From the NCBI GenBank assembly GCA_001599355.1, contig BCGQ01000003.1, positions 1,242,468 to 1,306,467 on the forward strand: a DNA stretch of 64,000 nucleotides. The letters run 5' to 3'. Below, piece by piece: positions 18,555 through 31,100 of this stretch. The notes under the pieces were generated by a model. It worked only from the letters and a program-made list of their open reading frames with translations. It was not told where the DNA came from and did no database searches. Position numbers and translations under genes: made by a program. Every line of letters starts with the position of its first letter. The first letter of the stretch is position 1. Source of the DNA: Nakazawaea peltata. Lineage: Eukaryota; Ascomycota; Pichiomycetes; Alaninales; Pachysolenaceae.

Positions 18555-18629
18555 GACTGAGGACTTCAAAAGACAAAGGTTGGTTAGAAGTTGAGAGGTT
18601 GACTAGAATAAAACGAATCAAGATCCAAC

Positions 18630-18884
18630 ATGTCGTTCTATAAAGTAACACAGATGAAGTCTGCGATCGCTTTGCCACCGATCTTCAGAGAAAATTTGTT
18701 AAGATTGGGGTTGAAAAGAAGAGGTCAAGTTGTCTTCCATGAGATTACTCCGCAACAGCTGGGTCTGATTGCTAAGGTTAAGGAGTTAGTGAAGGTTGAG
18801 TTGGTGGATGAAAAATTATCAAAGCTGGAGTTCAGACAACAGTTGAAGAGTGATCCTGGGTTTACTGTTGAGAAGCAGGTTTAG
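18630..18884 (+). CDS. MRPL33: Mitochondrial ribosomal protein uL30m
   Basis: uL30-family protein of the mitochondrial large subunit; 84 aa against 86 in S. cerevisiae Mrpl33. MSFYKVTQMKSAIALPP parallels MVFYKVTLSRSLIGVP, and IAKVKELVKVELV and DPGFTVEK are the family signatures. Two CTG codons (44 and 46, at 18759 and 18765) flank Gly in QQ-x-G-x-IAKVKEL; the first aligns with Ala of the yeast IAGSLAKVKELV. Small ORF, but clearly real by homology. Confidence 0.92.
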   Translation: MSFYKVTQMKSAIALPPIFRENLLRLGLKRRGQVVFHEITPQQLGLIAKVKELVKVELVDEKLSKLEFRQQLKSDPGFTVEKQV

Positions 18885-19898
18885 ATTTTGGGTTGGCTAT
18901 GTGTACTTGTAAATAAGGAATAGATTTAATAATGAGGAATCTGTAGTGGAGGAGAGGGGGTGAATAAAAGTGACCAATAGAAATCGTATACAATAGAATT
19001 AGTCGGTTTTAGTAGGAATACAAGGAGTACTAGTAATCAGGAGCACAGATCCATGGTTTTCTCAGCTAAACTATCACATCTCATCACTCTCCAAGATCTC
19101 CTACCCACATCCGAAATGGTAGTTCACAGAATCCCAAAATCCAAATACGATAATTTCGCATAAAATACACTACTAAATTTTCGCGTTCTAAAGGACGCAG
19201 GGTGGGTTAAAGAGTCGCGTCTCTTATTGAAGAGCAATGAGACACTACCACGCCAGATTTGAAAACGAGTTTCCAATTCCGGTATAATCACACCTGCATT
19301 CTGCATCAAGAACTATTGGAGTAACACCTCGCCCCATTTCAACCCTGCAACATCTTCTGTTCCCTTGCTCTTCTTCTTCTGCGGTTAGCTTGCCTCTTTT
19401 GCGTGCGGTTAGCCTTACTTCTTTTTACAATAGTACTTTGATTTTCACCTATGTGCCTCAACTTCAACTCCAACAACTCAATAAACCAACCTTCACCATT
19501 GCAATTGCCCATCGGCATACTAAAAGGCAGGTGCCCTTTTCATCTCCTACTCTTCCTCTCCTGTCTCCTGACCTCCTCTCTGACCTCCTCTCCTTTCTCC
19601 TCCTTCAGCTCATCCCTTCCTATAGTCTAGATCACAAAAGTCGTGTGCATACTCCCAAAATCATACCGTGAATTTTTCTTTTGTTTACTTTTCGATCAAA
19701 GCTGGGGGTCGATGCATCGCGACTATTCAAAGAAGAGGCGGATCACATTACTGAAATATAAAGAGGTTATTTAGACCTGGAAAGAGTTCAACCACACTAC
19801 AATTAGGATTCTTCATCAAAAAACGGTCAGAAACCCAACCATTTGGCCCTTTCTACACCCCCTATTTTGCTTAGCGCTCCCTAAAAAAAGGCTTAAAA
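18885..19898. other. 1-kb gap upstream of the RhoGAP gene
   Basis: This gap has a pyrimidine-rich stretch (about 19340-19640, CTCCT/CTTCT tracts) and ATTTTCGCG-type sequence near 19175. Short frames here lack protein-like composition. I see no tRNA, snoRNA or intron signals. It is probably the long regulatory or 5' UTR region of the regulator downstream. Confidence 0.6.
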
Positions 19899-21863
19899 AT
19901 GACAGAGAACAATCACGTCGAGGGAACCGGTAAAAATGATGTGGCTACGATGCCCCCATCTGAACCATTGACACATATTGACTTGCCTCAGCTGACAGAA
20001 ATCAAACCCAAAAGAAAATCCTTCTCCTTCATCAGAAGAAGCTCATACATTGGCGCCAGTCTGTCGTCAGGCAAGAGAAGATCGTTGGTGATATCGAACC
20101 CTATGCCTGTAAATAGTGCTGAGATTCAGGCTACAGCAATAATGAATGCCCCAGTATTGCCTAGATCCGATTCCGGTAACATCAGCATTGCTCCATCCCC
20201 CACATCTACGCCTCTCATTAACTCCATCTATAATAACCAACACTATGCCGACTTGAAGAAGAGTTCATATTCATTGTGTCAGTCATTGACCAAGACGTTA
20301 GTGCAGGGATCAGTTTCCGAGCCATTATCAGTGGATAGTTCAAAAAATGTGCGGGTTCCCGTCGTTGTGGCACGTTGTTGCCAGTTTGTTTTACTGAATG
20401 AGATGGTGAAGGGGATTTTCAGAGTGGGTGCATCGTTGAAGAAGACAAAATTGATGGAACATCTGATCAATTCGAGACTTGAGCAATACCAGGACTTTCA
20501 ATTTAGTGATATTAAGAGCTCAGAGATCGACGACATCACACCTTATGATCTGGGTACAGTCTTGAAAAGATATCTCAACAATATGGATAAGTGTTTGGTC
20601 ACCCATGAAGAATATACTGTTTTAATGCGTAATCATTCCAAAGTGGAAGAAAACGAGGATTCCAAGGATACAAGTGCTGAGTCTGAGCATCAACGAAACA
20701 CATCAATTTCAAGTACTCTTCGACTGGATGCGGCTCATCTTAAATCTCATCTCTCTGAGCCCCGCCTTGATTTGCTTCTCTATCTTCTTGATTTCTTACA
20801 CCAATTGACTCTGTCGCAAGAAATTATCGATCAAACTAATATGAATCTGTCGAACCTTTCCAAGATTTTCCAACCGAGTGTTTTTGAGTTCAAGGTAGAG
20901 AAACTGTCTTCAACTGACAATTTACTTGAATTTTACAAGAATAATGAGTTGATTTTATCGAGATGGATCGAACATTATGAGGAATTATACCGTGAAATCA
21001 AGCTGACAGTTCGTGAATCGGTTTCAGTTGATAAAGTACCACTGGAGACTCTGTCCTCTGCTGTCGAACTTGATGTTGACGATGTGGGATCGGTAGAAGA
21101 AGAACTGAGTATCGCACCTACTACTGTTTTAAAAGTAGAAGAAGTCTCAGAAGTAAAGACTGACCCAACTGAAGAAACACAGCCAGTTTCAGATCATCCT
21201 CCAGTACCTTCCCCTAGACCAGTAGAAGACTATAAAAAACTCAAAAGAAGATCTCTCTTCGGTTACAGATCTGTTTCATCTCCAGACCCAACTACATTTA
21301 AAGATTCCAAATTGAAGAGATTACCTACTCAGATTTTCGGGTCGTCACATGCTTTGAAGCAAAAGACAGAAGAAGAAATTAACAAAAGTTTCAACGAAGA
21401 AGAGGAGAAAAAGAAGAAACAACGTCGTAGATTGACTGTGTATGGATTTGAGCATTTCAAGAACCGCAAAGAATCTCATAGCTCGGAGATTACTGAAATT
21501 GAACAAGATATTCCAAAATCAAGAAGTAATATTAGGAGTTCTTCCGGAGCATCGGACATCCAACCTCCTACTCAGTCATATTCCAGTCTTGAGGATACAA
21601 AATTGCCTCCTCTGAGTCTACACCCAGAGTATGGTCTTCAAAAAGAACCAATATATGCCTACGATTTGGGATTCAACTCACCTCGTACTAGCCCCCAATT
21701 AGTCCAAGGAACAGGATTTGGAGATTCTAGCGACAGTCTCGTCCCGGTACCGAATGGAGCTCCTCTGACCTCGAAAAAGAACCGTACATCTAAACTCTGG
21801 CAACAAAATAAACTGTACTGGAAATCATTTCTCCACAACGGCTTCAATGCTGCTACCAACTAA
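19899..21863 (+). CDS. RhoGAP-domain protein
   Basis: Rho GTPase-activating protein, 654 aa. The RhoGAP domain spans about 125-370: VPVVVARCCQFVL, then the arginine finger Arg175 in GIFRVGASLKKTKL, DLGTVLKRYLNNM, and LLLYLLDFLHQLTL plus NMNLSNLSKIFQPSVF in the second half. The N-terminus has a basic Ser-rich stretch (KRKSFSFIRRSS) and the C-terminus is a long disordered Ser/Pro-rich tail with Lys-rich clusters. It probably down-regulates Rho-type GTPases of the cell-wall integrity or polarity pathway. It resembles the Sac7/Bag7/Ecm25 group, but I cannot choose an orthologue. No membrane segment is visible. Confidence 0.85.
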   Translation: MTENNHVEGTGKNDVATMPPSEPLTHIDLPQLTEIKPKRKSFSFIRRSSYIGASLSSGKRRSLVISNPMPVNSAEIQATAIMNAPVLPRSDSGNISIAPSPTSTPLINSIYNNQHYADLKKSSYSLCQSLTKTLVQGSVSEPLSVDSSKNVRVPVVVARCCQFVLLNEMVKGIFRVGASLKKTKLMEHLINSRLEQYQDFQFSDIKSSEIDDITPYDLGTVLKRYLNNMDKCLVTHEEYTVLMRNHSKVEENEDSKDTSAESEHQRNTSISSTLRLDAAHLKSHLSEPRLDLLLYLLDFLHQLTLSQEIIDQTNMNLSNLSKIFQPSVFEFKVEKLSSTDNLLEFYKNNELILSRWIEHYEELYREIKLTVRESVSVDKVPLETLSSAVELDVDDVGSVEEELSIAPTTVLKVEEVSEVKTDPTEETQPVSDHPPVPSPRPVEDYKKLKRRSLFGYRSVSSPDPTTFKDSKLKRLPTQIFGSSHALKQKTEEEINKSFNEEEEKKKKQRRRLTVYGFEHFKNRKESHSSEITEIEQDIPKSRSNIRSSSGASDIQPPTQSYSSLEDTKLPPLSLHPEYGLQKEPIYAYDLGFNSPRTSPQLVQGTGFGDSSDSLVPVPNGAPLTSKKNRTSKLWQQNKLYWKSFLHNGFNAATN

Positions 21864-22112
21864 ACTATTTATCGATGACTTTAGCGCTTAGCAATATACG
21901 AATTTAATTTGACCCATCACGTAGCAATTTATTAATTTATTTATAAATACTCTCAAAATAACATCGTAACACCAAATTCCCCGAGAAAAATAATACTTTT
22001 AGCAATTTACGAAATTTCGCGTCCTCGAGCTGCCGGCTTTCAAAACAGCTTGAGAAGACATCAAAAGCTCATATAAACACCCATAAGCAAGCGACAAATC
22101 GACTTTAACACG
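21864..22112. promoter_or_regulatory. CSF1 promoter with three AGCAAT-type elements
   Basis: AGCAATATACGAATTT (21890-21905), AGCAATTTATTAATTT (21923-21938) and AGCAATTTACGAAATTT (22001-22017) all lie in sense orientation in a 249-bp gap. The last is 112 bp before the CSF1 ATG. It is the densest cluster of this motif in the window. Confidence 0.5.
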
Positions 22113-25100
22113 ATGGGACTCTCTTCAGTGAGTGGCTGGGCAGAGGTAGAATCGTCCGAGAACTTAGACTGGGTCTTTCTCGTCGACTGGATTCTCCTGT
22201 TATTTGCATCGCTTTCGATCATCTTCTATTTCAATAGATACATTGGACTGATATTGTCATTTTTATGTCGATTTTACATATGGAAAGTTTACAAAGTGAG
22301 AATTAAGCTTCGACTGGTCAAGATATCGTTCTTGGGAGGTCGTCTTTTCTTCAAAAATTTGGCTATAATAACCGAAAATGAGACCATAACAGTGCTACAA
22401 GGCACGATCACATGGAGATATTGGTTAGGGAGGACGAAAAAATCGTCATTAGAGACGGCAAATGGGCTGGGACCAGAGCTGGCTGATCAACTGAGTGTAG
22501 AATCGGCTAATGACAACCTTCCATCTAGATTTTATCTGCAATTATACGGTTTAGAATGGTTCATGTACAATAGAGGCTATGCATATGATAATTTAATGGA
22601 CATCATTGGGGGAAAAGAGGGCAAGCAGGCTAGTGAGGGTGTCCTGAAATCCGAAAAGGATGCTAAGGACCCTGATTCAACAACTTCCTCGGCACTGACG
22701 CTCGATCCAACTGAGAAAATTAACCCTACACCGTCCTCTCCATCCGACTATCATAAAGAGCCGGTCGACGTGCCCTTCTTGTCATTTTTAAATATGCTTC
22801 CTATGACTGTAGACGTAAAAAAGGGAGCTGTAACAATAGGTAATCGTACTACATCCTCAATTCTCGTTTTATCCTTCCAACAAGCTGAAGGTCTTATTGA
22901 TTTGAGCAGGGCAGAAAATAAAGCCGATCTTTATAAATCGAGTATGAAGGTGAATTTCATGAAACCTCGTGTGGCTCTTAAACTGAACTTGAGTTACTCA
23001 CCTAATTCTCCTATTCAAGGAGCTCGTCTGGCTCCAATTCCTGAGGAATATCGCCCATTAAGACGTCGTGACATCAAACTTGAACAGCGTCGCCGTTTTG
23101 CCAAGTTATGGACCTTGAGTAGACGGTTTCTTTCAACTCTTTCGTTGTCCAGAAACCGTGATAGGCTGGACCTGGACTCAGCTCAAGACGATATATGGCA
23201 AGGTCTTCGTCGTTATATCGATTATGACCTTTTCCATCTCCCAGATGAACCGGAAACAAAAGTAGTAATAAATCATGATGAATATCTGAAATATTCACAG
23301 ATACTTGAACTGGAGTCGTTATTACTCTATTATTATTACGATGTACCCGGTCTTGTGGGAATTCTGGATGAGTCTACCTCCCAAAATAAACCCTATATAA
23401 GTGTAAATGGCCCAGGAACCGACCCTGTTTACGGTCTGTATGTGTCGGTTTCCCATGGATTGATCCATTACGGACCTTGGGCCAATCGTGAACGTGTAGG
23501 AATCCACCGGATGCTTTTCCCAAACCTGTGTCGTGATCTGCAACCTCACCTGCCTCTTCAACCAGGTGATACAAGAAAATATACCGGATTCAAATTAGAA
23601 GTAAACATCTCCGACGAATTAACCGTAAGGTTACCCTTCCGAGAGTTCTCTAAGAACACCAAGGTCACCACTTCTCATACTTCTGAAGGTACTAGTGGGC
23701 CTGAAGGTGCTCCGAGACCTGCTTTTGGTTGGTTGGAGCTCAAGCTGCTGCAAGATTCCAGCTTTATTTCTGAAAATTCATACATTCCTCACTCTGCTAA
23801 AGGTTGGGACAATAAATTCGTCCTTGATATCCTTGGGCCAGAGCTTAGGACATCTACCAATCATGATATCCTCTTAAGACTGGCCAGATACTCTTTAAAT
23901 GCATCTACAGGGTTCCCCTTACTGTGGAACGGCCTTACCAACTGGAAGTTTAAAAATAGACTCGAAAATTCAGAGATCTTCTTGCTCCGTGAGCACATCA
24001 CCCTCTTAAGTGATGTCATGTCTGATTTTGCATATGGAGAACCGGCTCCTTATGAATTATTCAGACCTTTTATCTACGACATAGACTTCGAGTTTGTAAA
24101 ACAGTACAGTTTGTATTTAAATATGAACGATCACAACATTATTAACAACCCTCTCGATTTCAATGAGAATTTATATGTGGCATTTGCAGGAGAACTGCTC
24201 TATGCTGAGGTTTCGGTGCCTCTTGATCGCATCGTACGTAAATCCACCACTGTTTCGTACCAACTTCATACAGATTTCTTCGATCTAGTGGTCGAGGCTC
24301 CTCCTTGGCACACTCTCAATAGTTTTTTGAGCTCTAAGAAGCTCGGAAGACTGCGTAATTTCGCCATAGAAGGTTCCTACACATATTTTTCCGTAATTGA
24401 CATCGACTCCGTAGACACTATAGTTATAGACTGCTCCTGTACCGACACAGTGCTCCAATTGTACGGATTCTTACTCAGATATATGTTAATTTTGAGAGAG
24501 AATTACTTTGGAACCCATAAAACGTTCAAAACATTGCTGGAGTACTCGCCGGAGGAAGCTAAACGGCAACTGGATGCAGCTGCAGCCTCTCTGCAAGTCC
24601 CTGCCGTCAAAGACGACAACGAGACCGATTTTCTCTTCACTTTTAGTTTGGAAAGAGGTTGCTGTATCCTTCCTTCTCATATATATAGTCCTGACTCGAA
24701 TGTGTCGTTGTATTTCGACACACTCGACGTAGATATCCGTTATTGTAACTACTATATGGACTTGCAGTGTGATATTTCGTCCATTAGACTGTATGGACGC
24801 ACAGGATGTTCTCTGCTGACGGTAGTGGCCGATGCTTTGAAGGAAGAGCGGATTTCTGGTGCTCCGGAAATGGTCGTTGATACTGTAGCAGTCCATGGTC
24901 ATAGAATGTTCGGTCTTCCGCCTGTAGAACCTACGTATTTCTGTCGTTGGAGCTTTGATTTGAGTGAGATCTTCATCGATTCTACACCTAAATTTATTGA
25001 TTTACTTGGGAAAAGTATGAAATGTTTAGCCCTTACGGGTAAAGACATGGAGAATTTACTTGTTTCCCCGTCTATCATTGTTAGGGATGTTATGATTTTG

Positions 25101-28100
25101 ACATTCCATTGTCCTGGTGTAGATATTAGGTTGAAAACAGAAGAAAACCTGGCATTGAGGGTCATTTTGAGACCAATAGACATATCATTCAGCGATATGG
25201 CCAATGACAGGTATTCCAAGCGTATTAATTTCAAGATTCCTCACGTAGAGTTGGTATTTTGCGATGAAGAACTGCAGTCCAGGTTCGTAACTTCTCTATA
25301 TATAACGAATTTCGTAATTAAACGGAATTTCCAGAGTGAATTCTCCCTTCAACAACAACATATCACCGAGAATGATGCTCCATTCCACAGATTACCCTTC
25401 CTTATCCGTAATGGAGGTCGTTCTCGTCGATATAAACGTTCTTACGGGTCGATGATGCCATCTTTCTCGATCCCATCAGTGGCCCTGCCTATAAATGCTC
25501 AAAGTATAGATTATATTATGGAAGAATTCCCATTGGATGACCTGTGGGACACCGAAGATCATTACAAATGGGAGTCTCCGACTACAAGGGACTCTGAGAC
25601 CCAAGTGGATGTCTCTGAGTTTAAAAATAGCCCTGACACTCAACCCAGATCATACTATGAAGATGCCGACTACTCGCCGTCGTGCTCATGGGACCCTGAG
25701 TTTGAGTATGATAATTTCGTAGTTAATGTAGGTCCTGTAGAAGGTGTATTTGATGCCAGGTCGCTTGGAATTGTCGCTGGACTTATTTCTCAGTTACTGG
25801 GCCGTGATTTAGAGTCAGCAATGGACTCTCTCCACTTCGACACCCTCAGTCAGCTTAGACTTGTAGCTCTCGATGCTTCTGTGGTATTTAATCTGAGATT
25901 AGTAATCCCTAAAGTAGATATAGAGATTATTGGAATGGGAGCTGAGGGACCCTCGGCTTCCTTGACTCTGACTGGTGTCTCTCTTATTCTTTCAGCCTCG
26001 TCTCGATCTGTCCAGACTAATAGAACCGATAAAAAACGGTTCACTAGGACAAAGGAGTCGGCAATGCTGTGCATAGTGAAGGAAGTGGCTTTCAGAGTCG
26101 ACGTTCCTTCCACTTCGAAACCCTCGCAGCGCCTGCTACAAGTGTCTGTGTCAGATATAGAGGCCTGGAACACTTCCACAATCCAACATGGTCAAGTAAC
26201 CTCGGTCAATACACACTCTTTCGACGTTTCCATGGAGGCAGATCTTCTCCAAGGTCTTGTTCAATTCTTTGATCACAATATTTCGATATTGACCCTCCAT
26301 CTCAACCTGATAAAGTCCACTCTAGCCCGCTCTAAAGGCTCTGTAGTCCAGTTATTATATGCTGTGACGACGGCAGGAGCACATTTCAAGATCCAGCACG
26401 ACCCTGCGGTGATCACGAAACCAGCATACATCTTGAGATCATCTAATGATCATATTAGAACCAATGATAGCTGGAAAGTGCTTATCCGTTTGAGACATGT
26501 GATGAAGTCACTTCCTAAACTGTGGAGAGACGAGAAAGAGGATCTGTTTGCCTTAGATAAGTGTGTCGTCGGAGATAATGACCCTGGAAAGACGGTCTTG
26601 AATATCTTCAGTAACTGGAGAAGTTGGGAGTTCAACGACATCACAAGATGTTTGCTTTTCAGAAACGTTTTTAAGATGGGGGCTCTGGAAAATGAGACAT
26701 CTACGCTGGGAACTAAGGCAAAGAAGCTTCTACTTGCTAATTTTGAGCTAGAGAAGCTTCTTCTTGTCTTGAATTCTTCCAAATCCGAGAGTGACTACAT
26801 TACTTTGGACAGTTTTAAGGCTTCTGTCAATCTTGACAGGACTAAAGATTCTATAGATTTCTCAATATTAGGCGTAGAAGACTTCCGCGGCGATGTTATC
26901 AAGGTACTGTTTGCATTAGAAGAGATCAAAGACCGGATTAGTCCATTATCATTAGAGGTATGGGAAGTATTTAATAGGAGAAAGACGGATGGGCCTGGAA
27001 CTTCCGAAAAATGCGCAGGAAAAACCTCCACAACATCCAATGGAACCATTTCCGGATCTGACACTCTTTCTCTCGCTGCCGAATTCACTGGTTCTGTTCG
27101 TAAAACTGAACATAGACTTCATATCGACCACACTGGTCTGTTCTCTACTAGTGAGAACCTGTCTATATCGCTTCTTGGTATCGTAGATGGCGTGCAGAAC
27201 GTTCGTTTCAGTCTGGTAACTGCTACTGAACGTTTATCGTGTGACGTTTTCATGGATGATCATCCGATGGTGATCTTCTTCGGTCGTAATGGTTGCACAT
27301 CGGTGACCAGTACCGGGCCTTTGAAAGAAGGTCTTAAGCATGTGAAATGTGGATGGGAAGATGTAAAATTCAGATGTGACCAGGGAACAAACTCGCTTGT
27401 AGAAATGGCTCAGTCAATAGTAAATAATGAGCTCAATGTAGTAGAGAGTATCGTAGAGAAGTTGAAGAAGAAGGAGCGGACAGAGAAGTCGGAGATGATT
27501 GAAAAAGTGCCGGTGCAACCAGCAGTCTCTCCAGAACTTTCTATCCCATTCCCAATAGTTCTTGACTTCAATGTAGGAAGACTTTCATGGGACATCGAAG
27601 TAGTTTCACCATTGAAATATACAGGTGTTATGCTTGGATTATCATCGGAAGTCTTGGGAGCCGGACCTCATATCTCACTGACGTCCAGATTCCTGTCGCT
27701 TGACACCCGATTACTGGATCACAATTCGGTACTATTGAAGGCAGAGGTGAATAATTTCAAGGTTGTCTCACGGCTGGTTATGTCGAGACTATCTATCACT
27801 GCTAATATCTGTTCATTCTCTGATCGTGCCATTGTGATTTTACCTTCGTTAGTTAAATCAATGGACTCGATTCATGAGAGTAAGGATGAGGTCAAGAAAA
27901 ATGTTGATCGGATGGTCCTGTTGATGAGAGATACATCAGCATCACCAACAGACTCGGTAAAACCTGCAGTATCAGCAACCTCTCGTCCACAACTTCTCTT
28001 CAAATTCTCCTCCAAAAACAAATACGCCGGAATCGTGACTAGGTTCGAGGATGCGATATTTAGAGTCGAATCTCTCGACTCTTTCGTGTCTCTTACGAAT

Positions 28101-31100
28101 CTGGAGGTTGAAGAGTCCAGTGGTTCTGGAAATGCCTCTGTTTGTCAGCTTCACGGTGAAGTCAACCTCACAGAGTCCAAAATAGTAATAAATACTGGAT
28201 CTGGGGCTACTGACAATGTGATCTTCGGCTTCGGGGTCAACGTGAACGTGATGAACCCTGACGACCCAGCTGCAAATTCTCTCCAAACATTACTGGTGGA
28301 ATTCTCGCACTGCCGGTTGTTCTTAAGTCCTCGTTTATTGGCTCGGATTGTCTCTCTTCGTAATTCTGTGACTGCAGTGATTTCGAAGCTCAAAATGTCC
28401 AAACCTGCTGGACCCTCTACGTCATCTGGCTCGTCAGCTCTCTCCTTCGAGCAGGGCTCCATCTTGGGCTTCTATTCCATCCATATATTGCTGTATAATA
28501 TCTGCTTAGGATGGATATTTGATGAACCAGGAGCCAAGAGTAACGGAATCATCGCCGGATGTGAACGTATCTTTGTCATTTGTGAAGGAAAGATCGGAAA
28601 ACTTACCCTTGTGGATGTGTATGTGTCATTGGCACATGGACGTACATCGGGAAGCTTTTTCAGCGTCGGAGGAGAGAAGGATGCCCTCAACAGGGCATTC
28701 TTACCTCATGTCCAGTTCACTTACGCTGTTGTAAAGTCTTCCAATAACAGGAGAAGTCTCCATTCGACTTTCTCTGGAGAACAATTGGACGTAAGGTTCC
28801 TGGCCGATGGCATGAACACCTTAGAGGAGATTCTTAAATCTGCAGACAAAGTGAAATCACTTGTGAAGTCCGAGACCAGTGTGGGGACACCAAATAATTC
28901 TTCATCTCTGTTCGAGGGAGTCTCGAAAGTTGGTTTCTATTCTGCCGAATGTATAGTCCATTTTGCAGGAGCCAAGGTTGTAGTATACAGCCAGGCTGGT
29001 AAACAGGATGACCAGTCTTCATTAATGTTGGAGGCTCCGGCCATTCAAATGGCCTTGGAATACATCCATCGGCTGGAATCTATGCCTCTGCTGGCTCATC
29101 AGCAGAAGAAGCACAACTTCAAGATCGAGGTAGTCACCTCCTCATCCAAGAACGTATTGTATGCTACCTGTGTTCCAGTCATGAATAGTCTTTACCATAG
29201 TCTGCGTGGTTTGATGAAGATGAATGACAAGCAGACTGCGACGGCAGTGGCTCCTTCAACTGAGGAGCATGCTCTGGACTTCACCGATAGTTTCTTGAAC
29301 GATGTATCGGTGGATTTCGGTCTCAAAATCGAACCCCAAGAGATCACATTGTCATGTGAACCTACTGCCAAGGTTGAGGCAAGTGCTTCTTGTGATGGAC
29401 TCGATTTCAGAGTCGCTACATGTGTCGGGGGGATAGTCAATTCTGTCTTGAGAGTAGGAAGACTCCAGGCCTCCCTTCAGCATGTATACTCCAGGGAGAC
29501 CAGTGGATCCATCGGTATCCTGGAGATCATCCTCAATATGTCGCATAGTTTCTCGAGAGAGAAGAGCTTGTCGTCTTCACTATATATCTCTGATGTAGAG
29601 TCGTTTATCAACGTGAAGCAGTTGCAAGATTTGGACTTGTTCAAAGATATTTGGATCCCAAGGGAGTTCTATCGTGAGTCACAGGCAACTCTGGAGACTC
29701 TGGAGACTCTGGACAAGAGGATTACGATGAAATCTCTGTCCTCATCGGCTCTTCCTTGGATCATTCAGCTGTTGATCATGAGAGTCAATTGTACGGTCGA
29801 TATGGGGACATCTTTAGGGATCTTGAATCTTCAGGTGAACCGGTTATGGGCCATTTCGAAGCGGTCGGTCTCATGGGAGCAAAGTGTTCGTCTTGGACTC
29901 GACGACGTCTCACTTTCATCTACAGGTAGATTGGGAGGACAGGTTTCGCTACGTGATCTGTCTTTGATGACAGCTATTGCTTGGAAGACTAAAGAGATTG
30001 TCCATGACCATCCTTTGGTAATTATAGCGATCCGTATTGGAGCTGTGCAACTGAAGCTGCTGTTAGACTTCCATACGTTCTTTGTTGCTAATGTGGCCGA
30101 GGTGAACCTCAATATCTTTAACAAGAGAGGTGACGACAAGGCAAGTTGGCATGACTCGCTCTTTGCTACGCTTGAGATAGGAGAATTCAAACTGTTCTTC
30201 ACTCTGTTGGCTCTGAGCAACTTCTGGGATATATTTAATACAGCTTTACGGATTCATAACGATATCCAGACTTCATACCGTGAGGTTCTTAAGGACTCTT
30301 CGACCAAGAGTTCCGATCAGATGTTGAGGAATAAGACAATCTCAGAGCTGGTCATGGCCGATATTGTTAATGGTCTTGCTACAACGTTAGATGTGAGAGT
30401 TCGTAGTGTACTTTTACATGTCTATCCTAGTTCTCTTATGGATTCAGAAGTGTTAGTTTTGTCATTGAGTGAACTGAGAGCTGAGTTCTATCAGAACACG
30501 GCCAAGAGGTTGGAAGATCGGTTGAAGTTTAGATTAAATGACTTCAAAGTGTCTCTTTCCACCTTCTCGGGATATGATAAGCGTGGTTCATCTACATCCA
30601 CACCCGGTCAAGAGGATTCCCATCACGATGAGAATGAAGACAAGATCAGTGCTATGTCGATAGACGAGTTCTTCACCGCCGCATCCTCTTTACTGGTGAA
30701 GAAAGGTACAATATTCGTCTTCCCTGCTATGCTCATTGACATGGATATCTGGCAGGATACAGACTCTAACATCGTGGAGTACAAGTTCAAGAGTTCTTTT
30801 GGAGGTAAGGTAGATATCAGGTGGAACCTTGGGTCGGTTAACTTCATTCGTGATATGTGGACATCTCATGCTCACGCTCTTTCGTCGAGACTTGAGTCCT
30901 ACAGAAGGATTAAGGTCAAGAGTGGCATGGCCAAACTGCAAGAGGACAAGTCATTGTTCGAGGTGGTGAACATCGAAGATAAGCTTAAAGATGTGGAATC
31001 GCTGTCGCAATACGAGTATGTGGCACTTGCCCCACTAGTGGCCGAGATGCCTCAATTGAAGGAGTTAGGAGAGCTGACCCCACCTTTAGAATGGTTTGGA

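Larger units (their letters stand above)
18282..18629. other. Divergent promoter aldo-keto reductase / MRPL33
   Basis: 348 bp with the TATA box at the left and an RRPE-like box at 18543-18554. ATTAGGTAATTAAAT near 18450 recalls ATTAGGTAATTTTTT upstream of TMA64. Nothing else is recognised. Confidence 0.6.

Noticed and set aside
19390-19671. 93-aa frame upstream of the RhoGAP gene
   Set aside because: Leu/Ser/Pro composition comes from a pyrimidine tract; no motif and no start context.
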